Source: Nitzschia sp. DOCU1
Taxonomy: Eukaryota > Bacillariophyta > Bacillariophyceae > Bacillariales > Bacillariaceae
NCBI GenBank assembly: GCA_951394045.1
Contig: OX595987.1
Coordinates: 1,302,001 to 1,366,000 of the forward strand
Length of the DNA: 64,000 bases
Direction: 5' to 3'
In this document: positions 34,318-46,026 of the stretch, in pieces
Layout of the letters: each line of letters begins with the position of its first letter
Position numbering within the stretch: position 1 is the stretch's first letter
Translations under genes and position numbers: made by a program
Notes under the pieces: model-generated
Told to the model about the DNA's origin: nothing
Seen by the model: the letters and a program-made list of their open reading frames with translations, nothing else
Databases searched by the model: none

Positions 34318-37300
34318 TTACGAACTGGTGCCGGCTCCATAGTACGTGTTTTGAGCTTGACGACGACGATCATCCATGAGCTGCTGTTGACGTCGCATAC
34401 GCTCATTGCGTTCGCGAATCTTGTCGCAAAAGGGTAGAGAGCAGCTGCCGCGAACACCACAAGATCGAGCGTGGACTATAATAAGAGAGACCAGGCGGTG
34501 GCACACTTTGCATCCCTTCAAATAGGTCAACTCGCAAGTTCGAACATGGACAAAGAGCTTCTTCATCTTCTCGCAGTTGTTCAGCTTGCACATTGGAGCA
34601 CCAGGGCAATTGGCGGCATGCGATAACACTTCCAGATAGCCTTGCAAGCTCTTGGCGCGTTCGGCTTGACTCTTCTTGGCCTCGGCTGATTCCTTAAGGC
34701 TGATTCGAGAGAAGGAATGGCTTGAATCGTGATTGTACCGTCTCCCACGAGATGCCCACGCGCCCGAAGTGACGGGTTTGTAGCATTCGTCGCAAAGATC
34801 GTAGCTGGGACAAATGTTGCAGTGGAAGCGATTTCCGTGGGCAATGTCGCGGTAGCAGGCCCCACACTGTTCGAAGAACTTGGGTACCATTGGATTGTGG
34901 AGCTGAAACAGAACCATCAAGGTAGTGTGCTTGGCCTTGCGCAGATCATCAAATTGGCAGTTGTTCATTTGGCAGTAATTGAGAAATAGCTGGCGATTTT
35001 CGAATAATTCGCTATCGAATTGGGGGTCCTTGTCGATAGTATCTCCAATCTTGGGACCTTTGACCGTGGCAAAGGCGCGAGACAATTCTTTTACCATTTC
35101 AGTCTGTCTGCGATCATCGCCGCTGTCATCATCATCCCCATCGCTATTTTCTTGTTTGCTTTTGCCCAAAATGCTAGAGTCTTTACCCTTGATCAACGGC
35201 AGACTGTCTTCGTCTTCGGGCCAATTAGATACGTCGTCGCCCCGTTCCACCGCGGCAGCAAAGGCTTCGCTGCGAAGGCGGACGATCATAAAGTTCTCCT
35301 TCATATTGAATATCGCCTTGCCAAGCTTTTGCATAATCTTGTCCTGGGTCTGGCTGATCAAGTTGCCGGGATTAGAACGTGTACCAAGCTTTGATCCACT
35401 GCGCCGCGGGGCAGCATGCGCGCTCATAGGCAAATTCCGTTTCTCCTCCTTGGATAAATTCGAAAGAATGTTCTCGATTTCACCAGGAATGTAGTCACCT
35501 TCGAAGTACGGGAGGAACATGGGACTAGAAGAATTTGAGCCGGGAGCATTGGAAACAGCGTCGGCGAAGTATTCGTCGTAAAAATTGGTCATATCGACGA
35601 CAATACCATCTTCCTTGGCCTTCTCGAGCAAGTCGAGATACCAATCTCGCAACTTCTCTTCTTGCGGAATCTTTTGTGATGGAGGGTGGCAATAGAAGAC
35701 ATACTCGTCGCCTGGAGTGGGGGGACAACTCCAAATATGAGCGGTGTGGAACCCTCGTTTTTTCACAAATCGAAGGTATTCGATAATCACAGACTGGTAC
35801 GCAAGGGTTCGGAATGTTGGGGGCTCGAAGTACTGCACCGAATCCAGGTACGAGATATAGACTCTCCGCCGATTCGGCGCCGGGCATTCGTGGCCGTACT
35901 CGTAAACGTACATCGCGAACAATAGCACGTCAACGCCGTCGATCTTTTGGAAGAGGCCCACGCATTTGGTATGCGCTGGATAATCGGAGGGGCAACCCGC
36001 CTTTGAATATAGGTTGTACATCTGCAAAGTAGTCAGAAAAAGTGAGCATGGGAAGGCTACAGATGATTTCAAATGCATTGTCACCCTTACCTCGTCCCGG
36101 ACGCCGTGCTTCTTTGTAATGTGCGAAAGAACACGGACGCATATTCCCGTAGCCTTTTCAACTTGTTCAAGAGGAATTTTCATCTCTTTGGCTTTCGATT
36201 CGTACGCCGCCTCGAGGGTCTTCAAAAGACCTGCCTCCATGTCGTCGCTCATCTCACACTTTTGAAGGTCCTCAGCCCGACGATTGTACCTCGCCGGCCT
36301 CAAATCGAAGCCCTTTCGGTTCTTAAGGTCGCATTTTGGACAAAGGAACTTTTCTTCCGGATTACGAATGCGATCGCTTGTCAGGGCGCAGACCTGATGA
36401 ACATTTGCCTTACATCCGTCACAGCGGACCCAAGTCTCCTCGGGGTTCGTATCATTCTTCTCTTCGTGAAGTCGTGACTTCCTGGTCTCAGATCCGTCGT
36501 CGAGGATGATCACTTCATTTTCCTTGAGCTTAGAGTAGCATTTGACACACCATATGTTCTGGTGGGATCCCTTCGTGTAGTATATTGCGTTCCGCTTGAT
36601 CTTCTGCATCCCACAAGTCATCCCAACGCAGTATAAAACTGGCGATTGAAATCTTCGACGTTCCAAACCACAAAGACTGCAGTCATTAGGTCCTATTGGA
36701 GCAAGTTCGTTCCTAGTTTCTAAAAAAGACATAGGCTGATGAGAAAAACAAGAGGCTATTAAAGGCGCGAGTGCTTATTATGGAACTCACATACCTTCGC
36801 AAACCTTCTTGTATTCCCTCTCGAAAACACCCATCATGGTCTGAGCGAGCTGGCCGACCTCGCTCTCTTCTCCGTTGTACAAGATAGCGTTCTCGAATAC
36901 TAGTTTGACGTCTCGTTCAAACGACGCCATATCCGTGTAGACGGCATTCTCAAGTTTCTTCTTGACAAGAAGAAGATGCATGGGATTCTTCACAACTTCA
37001 AAGTAGTCGGGCAAGCCGAACACGACGGGGTCCACCGCATCACGGAAAACCCAGCCGAATGGGTCGTCGATGAGCTGTTGAACAATGGGTAAGCACTTGT
37101 GAGTGATTGTGCGCGAAGTCAAGTGCAGCCCTTTGTGTAGCAAAAGCAGGTGTTGCTCCACATCTCCCTTCGGCAAAGAACTTGTGAGAGACGAACTCGA
37201 CTCCCCTTCGCCGTCTTCTACATCCTTCTCACTCTTCTCAGAGTCCGGCAACGGTCCATCGCCCTTATGCATTTTGTTGGGACCGTCGTCACCATCCCCC

Positions 37301-40300
37301 AGTTCGGACGAGCTCCTCTTCTTGGATAGCATTGAAGTCGCGTCCGTGGCGCTGATAGGCGCACCAGCGCTCCCCAGATCATCCGCAATATCGCGCAGGC
37401 GTTTTCCTTTGCCGCCACGTCCCCTAGCACCCTTGCCTCTGCCAACAACAGGCTTTGGCCGTACTTTATTTGAGTTTCTGCGCTTGGAGTTGGCGCTTCG
37501 CTCACTGTTGTCAGACATGGGCTGGGAAAGGGGCTTCGGGATATTGCCTAGGGGGTCATTATTTGAAGACGCGCCGTCGGCCTGGTCTTGATCGTCCTGC
37601 TGCGGCGAGGAGTCGTTCGAGACTTGCTGTTGAGACTGAATTTGGATGTTTTTATTTTGCTGCTGTTGCTGAGCATTCAGCGCTTGCTGCATCTGAAGCA
37701 GTTGCTGCTCTTGGCTCGACGACTGATTTTGCATTTGGTTTTGCATTTGATTCTGGAGCTGGTTCATCGCGTTCATGTTGCTCTTGTCACCCATGCTTTG
37801 CATCTGATCCTGACCCACCCCTTGCATTTGCTGCATCTGATTCGAATTCTGGCTGTGGTGCGAATGGTGAGAGTTCTGGCTGCTATTGCCCATTAGCTGG
37901 GAACCTTGGCTGTTGTTGTCCATTGTCTGGCCCATTTGCTGTTGGAGACTTTGCAAGTCCTGCCCACCTTGCTCCAACGTCTTCATCTGCAACATCAACT
38001 CTTGCTGAATCAAAGCCTGCTGCTGCTGACATCGACGCTGCAACTGTTGAAGCAACTGGTGCTGCTGCTGCAACTGCTGCGCTTGCTGGGTGTTCGGGTC
38101 CTTCAGGAGCGCTTGCTGTTCTTGTAGCTGCTTCTGCTGCTCCAATAACTGATTCTGCTGTTTCTGGAGCTGGCGCAACACCTGCTGTTGCTGCTGAAGC
38201 TTCTGTTGAGCGTTTTGCAGGTTCATCTGCGCACCTTGTAGTTGGTTTCCACCGGACTGCGACCGTTGCAAGGCATCAGACTGCATCTGGTTCATGGACA
38301 TACCACCACCGAGTGCTTGTAAGTTGTTCTGCTGCATCTGCTGTGCTTGCGCATTTTGCATGCCTCCTTGCTGATTCTGTTGAAGCGCTTGTTGCTGTTG
38401 TTGGAGAAGTTGCTGCATGGCCTGCTGCTGCATGGCTTGAACATTGTTCTGGTTGCCTCCCTGCCCGAAGCCCGACATTTGCTGCTGGAGCTGGGGAAGC
38501 GCTTGATTCGGAAGATCGGGGTCAGGCTTGGCGGCAAGCGGGTCACTACTATCTAGGGACCCCTCCTGGTCTTGTCGCTTAATCTGCTCCATGACGGGCC
38601 CACAGACCTCGCACGTCGACGTTCGTCCTTGGCTTTTGCAGATACGGTAGTGATTAAGCACGCAACGACTGCTTAGGCAGTGTGATGTCTTGCAGCTCTT
38701 GTCGCGGCACTTCTTCATGTGCTTCCAAAGGGTCATCATCTGCGCGCAGAACTTAGTTTTGCAGTTCGGGCCCTCTTTACATTTTGACGCGTGCCGAAGA
38801 AGTAGGAGGCGTTGCTGTTGTTGCCGGATAACCTTCTTCTTTTGCGCGGCAATACGATCTTGATAGTTGGAGCCGTCTCCACCCTTGAGCATTGCAGAAT
38901 TCTGAGATTGCGACATGCTATTCATACTCGAATCCATGCCCCCGCCGAGTCCTTGAAGCATATCAATCTGCGGCATGGCGTTCTGCATTCCAACATTCCC
39001 GCCCATGCCAGGGAGACCGTTATTGACAGCCATGCCTTGCTGATTTGGATTCATGTTGCCTTGCTGCATGGCCAAAAACTGTTGGAGTTGATGGGTTTCG
39101 GACGGAATGCTGCCTTGTTGGTTATTGTCGACTCGGGGCTTGTTCTGGGAAGGGTGGCTACCAACTGAGCCAGAGGACGTCGATCGATGGATTTCGAGTC
39201 CGTGAGCGATCAACTGTAGGCGCTTCTTCAGCGTCGAAGGATCAAGATACTCCTCTTTCGTCTGCGCTGAACGATACAGGTGTTCTTCGAGACTCTTCGC
39301 CATATGGGGAAGCCTGCGTAAGAATAACAGGTAGCCAAGGGTGAGTATGCATTACAATGTAAAATTGCGGAGCCCACGTGCGCCACTTACTTCTGAGAGA
39401 TCTTGTTCGTGTCCGGCCGCATCTGTCGAATTACTTCGAGAATACTGAAGATGATTCTTCTACGATCTGGCAAGTCAGCGTTCGATTGCCATCCACCAGC
39501 GAAGCTACCGTCCAAAAAAGACTTTTGATTACCCGCGTCTCCTTTGTCTCCCGGCATCTGACCTGACACATCGAGTGGAGAGCCAGTCTTGATTTGGTTC
39601 GGCCGGCTGGCACTTCGCTGAGACGACATTGAGCCATCCATATCAAAGCCCATGCTGCTGTTATTGAAGCCTCCAGCCATGTTTCCTTGACCCTGTCGGC
39701 TAATTCCCATGCCAGATTGGTCCATCGGATTCTGCATCGCCGTTCGTCGTTGCCCCATAAGGTCTTGATTGTTCTGCTGACCCATACCAAACATATCCTG
39801 AACTTTTTGGGTGTCATTCTGCATCGTTTGGGACATTCCAGAGCCTCGCAGGAGCTGTTGCTGTTGGAGCAGCAAGTCCTGCTCGTTCAGGGTGCCTCTC
39901 GAGCTGGCGGACATCATACCTTGGCCGCCCATGCCAAGCATGTTTTGCATCGAATTCTGACCTTGCATCATGTTGTTCATGGATCCGAACTGATCGTTTC
40001 CCATCTTGTTCTGGCCCATACTCATGCCATCCTGGCCCATCATGCCAGTGGCCATTTGCTGCTGCATCTGTTGATACAGTTGCTGCTGACTGCCTTGCAT
40101 GCCTCCAAAACCATTTGAGTTGCGGCGGTCCATGCCAGAGCCACCCTGCATGTTCATACCTTGATTTGGCTGCTGGTTTTGTTGTTGCTGCTGCTGTTGA
40201 AGCTGGCGTTGCAACTGCGCGATTTGCTGCTGCAGAAGGTTGGCATCCGTCGTCTGACCCATGCCCCCCTGCTTCGGCTGGTTCCCCACCATACCTTGAA

Positions 40301-40814
40301 CCTGGGGCGCCTGCTGAGTCTGGCTGCTCCGGTTCCCCAACAGCATGTTAGCAGCGTTAGTCTGAGCGATGTTATTCGTGTTCATATTCATACCAGCAAG
40401 CGCGGCGAGTTGAGCACTGCTAGCAGTCGACGCATCCATCGCTCCCCCGGAGTTCTGATTTTGCAGCGCGTTCCAGTAGGATGACATGTTAGCATTAGCC
40501 ATCTGAGAGCCGCCGGCCGCTACTTGTTGCTGTTGCTGCTGCATCATAGCCAGAGCGGCGGCAGAGTTGCTATTCATTCCAAGGGCGGAGTTACGGCGGA
40601 CCATGCCCCCCTGATTGCCCTGATTCTGTTGCAACTGCTGCTGCATAAACGCTTGTTGCAGTTGCTGCTGCTGGCTCTGCTGGTTCCCCATACCTCCCAT
40701 TGCGTTTGGGTTCATCATCTGCTGCTGCCCATTACCACGCCCATACTGAGCCAGTTGCTGTTGCAGCCGCGCCAGCTGAGCCGCGTTCATGGGATTGCCG
40801 CCCCCGGACTGCAT
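34318..40814 (-). CDS. CBP/p300-type histone acetyltransferase (KAT11) with bromodomain
   Basis: Four exons on the minus strand: 40814-39391, 39313-36795, 36719-36091, 36021-34318, giving 2091 aa. Residues 1-430 are Gln/Met/Asn-rich. A KIX-like segment spans the first splice (DLPDRRRIIFSIL ... KISQ-KLPHMAKSLEEHLY, about 445-520). TAZ1 follows (about 640-725: LLLLRHASKC, CAQMMTLWKHMKKC, CLSSRCVLNHYRIC), then a second Gln-rich region, a basic Gly/Arg patch, a bromodomain (about 1210-1315, DYFEVVKNPM and FENAILYN), a PHD-like Cys cluster, the HAT core (YISYLDSVQYF, IWSCPPTPGDEYVFYCHPP, RDWY with the p300 catalytic Tyr), a ZZ finger (CGACYRDIAHGNRFHCNIC) and TAZ2. It acetylates histones as a transcription co-activator. 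Exon 3 acceptor TTTTTTAG/AAACTAGG is the only frame-consistent choice. Intron 36022-36090 is 3n and stop-free but falls where family alignments have no insert. Confidence 0.93.
36022..36090 (-). other. Stop-free 69-nt intron inside the HAT core
   Basis: Read on the minus strand it begins GTAAGGG after GACGAG and ends CTTTGCAG. Removing it joins KKHGVRDE to MYNLYSKAG, matching the continuous KAT11 sequence of other p300 proteins; keeping it would add 23 hydrophobic/Ser-rich residues without a frameshift. Confidence 0.75.
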
Positions 40815-41761
40815 GTTTAACCGGTCTTCTTATCACTTAAAAAGTGGCCCTGAAGTCTGTTGAGTAACACCAAGCCCCGGATAAACACAGTAACAGGCCG
40901 AGACCAGGAGCAACACTATCTCAAGACCTCCTTTGCTTTTAACAAGAGGCTTAGATTATCTTGGGTCGCTAGCTCAAGATGTTCCGTGTTCGTCGCACTT
41001 GGATTCGGCAACAGGCAAGTGTGTTTTTGATTGCAGTTGGTGGCTGGGTGATGGTGTCGAAACACCTCTTTCTGCGCGGCTGTATGGGCTCCACGCAAAT
41101 CCAGTGCCGCTTCCACGGACTATTCTGCCTGCACGATGATGATAGTTCTCTCACAAGAGCCAAGCAAAAATTCGATCGTAAATCCTCTCGTAGAACATGT
41201 ACTGGACCAAGCCAGAGACGATGATCGAATCATTTGGAAATCTCGACATTCTTTGTCACCTAAATAAAACGTAGGGCTGGCGTCCAATTAGCTCTATACT
41301 CTCATACAGATACGATAAAGCTACATTTACTGATACGACATTCAAGACTTAACGACGGCCTCATTTTCGGGCATTGTCCCCAATGAGGACTGACGATTGT
41401 CACGCGAAAATTACCCGGTACGTGCAGCTGGTACTTTCGGGGTTCTATTGACCAGCGTTCCTATGCCCCTTTCAGTCATTCTCTTCTCTTGATTATAGGT
41501 TAATTTGAATCTGTGCCTGCACAGCAAGAAGTGGGGCATGCGCCAGCGGCGGCACGAACTTTTCACCATATTATTCCATACTACGCGCGTGGCGGCAACA
41601 CTTCGCTGTAAGGATTGCTTGGGGGGTGTGGGCGTCACAATAATCGGAGGTCTTCAGCTCTGTAGATATTCATAATTGACTACTCGCGAGGCCTCCAGGC
41701 TTCTTTTCTGTTCCTCAAACGTTTGCGGAAGCTTTCTGTTTGTTTGAAAAGCTTCATTGCT
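40815..41761. other. Intergenic region between p300 gene and transposon
   Basis: About 950 bp. It presumably contains the p300 promoter. An 81-codon frame at 40979-41224 and others lack supporting features. No RNA gene is seen. Confidence 0.45.
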
Positions 41762-41843
41762 GGAGCGCACGCGGAATTAACCCGCTCGGCTCGCGAGGAT
41801 GAACGGCGCATTCGCGCTCCGCAATTGATAAATATTGAGCGGT
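41762..41843 (+). repeat. Left terminal inverted repeat
   Basis: Imperfect inverted copy of 44550-44631. Shared blocks read inward are GGAGCG-ACGCGGAATTAAC, then CCGCTCG, then CATTCG-GCTCCGC and an AAT-GATAA block. Confidence 0.75.
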
Positions 41844-42040
41844 GCCGGTCGGGAACCCACCGTCAGCTTGACGGAGGAATACCAAGAATCCTTTTAAGTA
41901 AATTAAATAGCCCTTCTTCGTTCCGTACCGCCGAAACGACAGAAAATCATTTATGGTCTCCCTTGTCGATCTTATTCTTGCAGGAACGGATTGGCGGGAG
42001 CAGAAAATCTGGAATGTGGGAGCTCTTGCGGAATCATCCA

Positions 42041-42121
42041 AACGGAATCCCACATCCGGTATTGATTCCGGCCACCGCCGAAAAATCTGCCGGCGTTCCG
42101 GCGGGGGCCGGAAATCCGACT
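42041..42121 (+). repeat. GC-rich internal repeat, copy 1
   Basis: The segment GGAATCCCACATCCGGTATT followed by CCGGCCACCGCCG and GGCGTTCCGGCGGGGGCC recurs in direct orientation at 44231-44329. Confidence 0.8.
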
Positions 42122-42245
42122 TTGGATACTTACGGATTCCGTATTCCTTTCGATTGAAATCGATATCCACCGTCGGTTCACATCGATCGGTGCCAGGACG
42201 ACTTTTCATTTCAATGCTCATTGTTCACCAATGAAGCGGGATATG

Positions 42246-42335
42246 TGTGTGACCGTAGTTCTTTTATCGGCATTATTTGTCGTACAACCTGAAAGTAAGA
42301 AAAGATGAGTGAGTATCGGGGCGCCGCACCGGTAT
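42246..42335 (+). repeat. 90-bp direct repeat, copy 1
   Basis: Begins GTGTGACCGTAGTT and ends GGGGCGCCGCACC; it is repeated at exactly +680 bp (42926-43015) with few substitutions. Confidence 0.85.
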
Positions 42336-42925
42336 TGCATTTGTATTGTTCTGCATGATCGTAGCGGATTCTCATCACACATTTACAATTCATCATATCG
42401 CCTTCATCGTTGAGCTCATGGAGCAACTCCAGCACTGCAGGAAGCGTGACATCTTTCGGGTCGTTGCAAAAGCTGGGGTGTGGAGAGTGGGTGCAAGGAA
42501 AGAGATATCGAGATTTGTGATTGTGATCCAGGCTCGAACGTCTTATTACTTTTGCTCGGATGGGGAAAGAGGAGATTGATGCAATTTATTGTAATCTCTC
42601 TGACTTTGATTGATGAGCTTCCTTCTCGTTTGCCGTTGTGAAAGACTTGCTGCGGATTGAGTGAGCGGTCGGAGACCCTGGAGCGTGGGGTAACTTTGCG
42701 TTGCTATTGCGTTTGACGCATCAGATGGCGTCTCACGCATCACGTTTCCATCGACTTCCTGTTCGTGGGGGTCGACATCCTAGGTCTTGGAACTCTACAA
42801 TCAACCGTCTTTGTCTTTGTGTCAATTTTCGAAAAGGAGAGTTCTTCAATCATTCCGGAGGGGTTCCCTGCCCATACTTCCTCTGGCATGGGTACTACAA
42901 GTGGTTTAAAGTGGGATGTGTGGGA

Positions 42926-43015
42926 TGTGTGACCGTAGTTATTTTATCGGCATTATTTGTTGTACAACGTGAAAGTAAGAAAACGTGAGTGAATATCGGG
43001 GCGCCGCACCTGTAT
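42926..43015 (+). repeat. 90-bp direct repeat, copy 2
   Basis: Same orientation as 42246-42335; preceded by a short tandem GTGGGATGT unit. It suggests a nested duplication or rearrangement inside the element. Confidence 0.85.
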
Positions 43016-43031
43016 CCGACGGTACTTCGCT

Positions 43032-43415
43032 TTAGCTGGCATAAAAACCAGTAGTTAAAGCGGAGACGTCCAAAACGGAGTGGGTGGACGACACCCCAGA
43101 ATCACTGTCATGAAAAATATCGCTGTTTTCATCGTCCTGCAAGGTGGCAACTTCTGGCTTTTTGGTTGGTTGTGCGGTGCGGGCCGAAATCCTTGCCTTG
43201 GCTTGTTGGATGAGCTCCAAGGTGGATGAATCCCCCCGAATGGGCGATGACGAAACAACCGATGGGCCTCCATACTTGAGAGCACTGATGGTAGCCGCTT
43301 GGTTGTTGATAACAGTTGAGGCCTCTGCTTTCAGGTGCTCTATTTCAGCTTGCCTTTGAAAGTTTTGTTCGTTGATGAGGGCAGCTGCCTGTGCGTTCTT
43401 GGCAGCGAGTTGACT
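43032..43415 (-). pseudogene. Coiled-coil C-terminal fragment inside transposon
   Basis: In the minus strand a frame open from about 43415 to the stop at 43032 encodes AAKNAQAAALINEQNFQRQ, then a coiled coil and a Ser/Asp-rich tail ending TTGFYAS. There is no ATG, and a TGA in this frame sits at 43416-43418. It overlaps the end of the transposase frame by one-base offset. It looks like the C-terminus of the element's second (accessory) protein or an unrelated ORF, joined to the transposase by an internal deletion. Confidence 0.5.
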
Positions 43416-44122
43416 TCAACACATTCACCCTCGCAAAGGGCAGCTTTCAACCCGTCCTCCTTGAAAATTGTTTTATCAGGACGCCCGGCTTTGAATGGGC
43501 CATTTACCCACACAATGTCGCATGTCTGAATTGAGACCCCAATCTCATATTTGAGGCCCGGCCCATTCAACTTTTCAGAAAATATCTTGGAGTCAAACGG
43601 TCTCGGTTCCTTGCATGGGCAATCCGTCCCATCCACCGAGATTAGACAAATGGTGCTCTGATCCCAATCCCTAAACCGATGATTAAAAACAATCTAGTAG
43701 TATGGAAGAAATGATCAGAAAAGATGATACGTTTCTTTCTTCCACAACTCACCGAAACTTACCACATCATATTTTAAGTTATCAATTGCAGCTAGAAAAA
43801 TCCAACACCAATCACGAAAGGTCTCCTTGTCGGCACCACCAACAACCCGAGTTCCCACCTCTTCGGTCGGATAGGTTTTTATAAAGAAAAGTGCCCAAAG
43901 TAAATGTTTGGGCTGTGCCGACTTTGAAATAGTTGCTTGCGGACTGATAAGGTTCCAGAGTTCCGCGGAAACATCATACGACGTTCCAAGCAACGAACCA
44001 CATATTTCCTTGTCAATGCATGCAACTGTCTTGTTTTTGTTCCACTTCCGTCTAGGCTGGAAGGTTTCCCTGGCAATAGACGAAATTTCGCCTGGGGTTA
44101 TTGAATTGAACTCGAGTCTCAT
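43340..44122 (-). pseudogene. PIF/Harbinger-type transposase, N-terminal part, broken
   Basis: Two exons remain recognisable: 44122-43763 (ATG at 44122) and 43693-43340, with a GTAAGT donor and CTACTAG acceptor that still splice in frame. The second exon reads VFNHRFRDWDQ, then SVDGTDCPCKEP, EKLNGPGLKYEIGV and DIVWVNGPFKAG, the block that contains the first catalytic Asp of DDE_Tnp_4/PIF-type transposases. The usual continuation after GECV (aD-x-G-Y and the final Glu) is lost: the frame slips and stops at 43340. Only about 237 residues can be read, so the protein cannot be active. Confidence 0.78.
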
Positions 44123-44230
44123 GTTGCAAGAGAGATGCGTTGTTGTGACGATGTGGTTGCCAAGACATTAGTGCGCAAAGTGGGAGCGCACGCCGACACA
44201 AGAATCGACCCAACTGACACGAACGAACAA

Positions 44231-44329
44231 ATGGAATCCCACATCCGGTATTGATTCCGGCCACCGCCGGTTTTCCGGCCACCGCCGGAAAAATTGCCGG
44301 CGTTCCGGCGGGGGCCGGAAATCCAACTT
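44231..44329 (+). repeat. GC-rich internal repeat, copy 2
   Basis: Direct copy of 42041-42121, with an additional internal tandem unit (CCGGCCACCGCCGG twice). Confidence 0.8.
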
Positions 44330-44549
44330 CTAATGCCCCAAGATTCCCTTCGCTACCGCCTCAAGTCCTGCGAGCTCTTACCTTTCTTTGCGCTGCCTGA
44401 ACATAATTCTAAAAATTGGTCTTCTTAGTTGAAATGTTATGATAAGAAAAGTTTCGGTGGAACTAAGGTTGCGTTTAATCCTAAATGTAGATTTAATGTT
44501 TTTGTGTCTCCATATTCGATATATGCCTCATAATATGATCCGCTCTCGA

Positions 44550-44631
44550 CCGCGCCAGGAACTTATCATTGAGCGGAGCTCGAATTGGCTCTGCCTGATG
44601 GCGAGCGGTACGTTAATTCCGCGTTCGCTCC
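44550..44631 (-). repeat. Right terminal inverted repeat
   Basis: Imperfect inverted copy of 41762-41843; reading inward it starts GGAGCGAACGCGGAATTAAC and contains GAGCTCCGCTCAATGATAA. Confidence 0.75.
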
Positions 44632-46026
44632 TGTATTTATGATTGATCCCACCAAGAGAGGGGCGCGGTGCGGCTGGGTCTCTTCGGTCGGTCGGATCGG
44701 AATGATGATGAATGCGTGAATGAATGATGATCACGCTTTTGATTCAGATGATTCGTTCTCCCCACCCACAGCATATTTTACGACGACGAATGTCCTCCAC
44801 CCCCACGATGTAGTACTGTCTGTGATACTACTATCTCGAGCAGCCGAGAGCGTTTCTCAATCCAGCAGGTATCATAAAAGCACTGGTACCATTTGATGTT
44901 TCCATGTCGAACTGGCTAGCTACAGTAGTACCATGATACTTTAGCAGCACTACGACAGGTAGGATTTCCGGCTGCTTGGAAGAACCATCGTGGTTTGTTC
45001 TTGTTGCTGACGAGCAGTGACGACCACCACGACACCACAGCATTCTTGCGTGAGACGAATGGTGAACATTGGGACAAGGGCAACCTTCTTTCAGGCCTAC
45101 CGTGCCAAATCTTCGCCCCCACCTGATTTGGTATCGTTCTTACGTCCTAGCGTAAACAAGTTAAAAGCTACGCGTACTAATAGTATCATCTCCTCATAGT
45201 AGTACTACTAGATGCTACCGACCGTAGTACACTATTAAAGGGATGCAGTGAAAAGTGCGCTCTAGTATCCAGTAGCAAACATCTTGACGATCGAAGAGTA
45301 ACGATCTCGTCATTTGACAGAGCGATGGCATCAACATCTCCCATGTAGTGGAGGTTCTTGATGATTTTGCGTCCCCGTGCATCGTTCTTCCCAAAGATCC
45401 ACCATCATCTGTCATCCAAGGACGTGGCACGTTCATCATCGTCCCTCTGCTTCTCTAAATTCCCCACCCGAAGCTTGCGAAACGACATGAGTACCAATCA
45501 GTGTAATCATGGTGCGTTGCACATGGCTAAATAAATCACGTGCGAGCAGGCATTGCATTTCATTTTTTCTAAATGTATATGCCTCGGCAGCAATTTTATG
45601 AGAAGCCAAAAGAATCCATGTAGCTAAAATTACATAAGGTACCTGGTAAGTGTGCACTCCGAGGGCGGGCTATCGTGCATCCGTCGAAACCTATCGTTCG
45701 CAGTGTTCGCTCTATGCTGTAAATTCAGTACCAGATCCCACGTTGAAAGGTGGACATGCGTCCGCACCCGTCAATTACCCGCCACGAAAGAACTCCCCCT
45801 ACAAACTCCCAGAGTTGGCTCACTTTACTTCTGAAGTTGCATCCGAGAACGCAATTGCAACGGAAAAGACAAGACAACAACAAGACAAGACGCACACCTC
45901 TTGTTTCGTTCTCAGAAAAACCCATACAAGAAGGTAAAACGTGCCAAAGGTCCTCATTGCACTGCAACACTGCCGTTGAAGCAACGGTGCGTATTTTGGA
46001 GAAAAGCTATTCCGATCCAAGAAACC
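44632..46026. other. Intergenic region, no gene seen
   Basis: About 1.4 kb between the transposon and the MscS gene. It contains TAGTAGTACTACTAG-type short palindromes near 45195-45215 and many short frames without support. The last few hundred bases are probably promoter and 5' UTR of the MscS gene; an in-frame ORF extends upstream to 45901 but has no good start before 46027. Confidence 0.45.

Larger units (their letters stand above)
41762..44631. mobile_element. Decayed PIF/Harbinger-type DNA transposon
   Basis: The element is bounded by two imperfect inverted repeats of about 80 bp (41762-41843 and 44550-44631) that start GGAGCGNACGCGGAATTAAC reading inward and also share a CTCCGC..AAT..ATAA block. 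Inside, the minus strand carries the N-terminal part of a DDE transposase (43763-44122 and 43340-43693) and a coiled-coil C-terminal frame (43032-43415). The left half, about 1.2 kb, is non-coding and holds two families of direct repeats. A 3-bp target duplication, expected for this superfamily, is not clear (flanks GCT and TGT), so the outer limits may be off by a few bases. The element is dead by frameshift and loss of catalytic residues. Confidence 0.75.

Noticed and set aside
37455..38582. 375-codon Ala/Ser/Cys-rich plus-strand ORF
   Set aside because: Antisense to the Gln-rich part of p300; CAG/CTG repeats keep all frames open.
42041..44329. Repeats that could suggest a CRISPR-like array
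   Set aside because: Only two copies of each unit with irregular, unlike spacing, in a eukaryotic transposon.
45901..46026. Upstream in-frame extension of the MscS ORF
   Set aside because: Starts at a non-ATG codon and the residues are basic without conservation; the double ATG at 46027 fits better.
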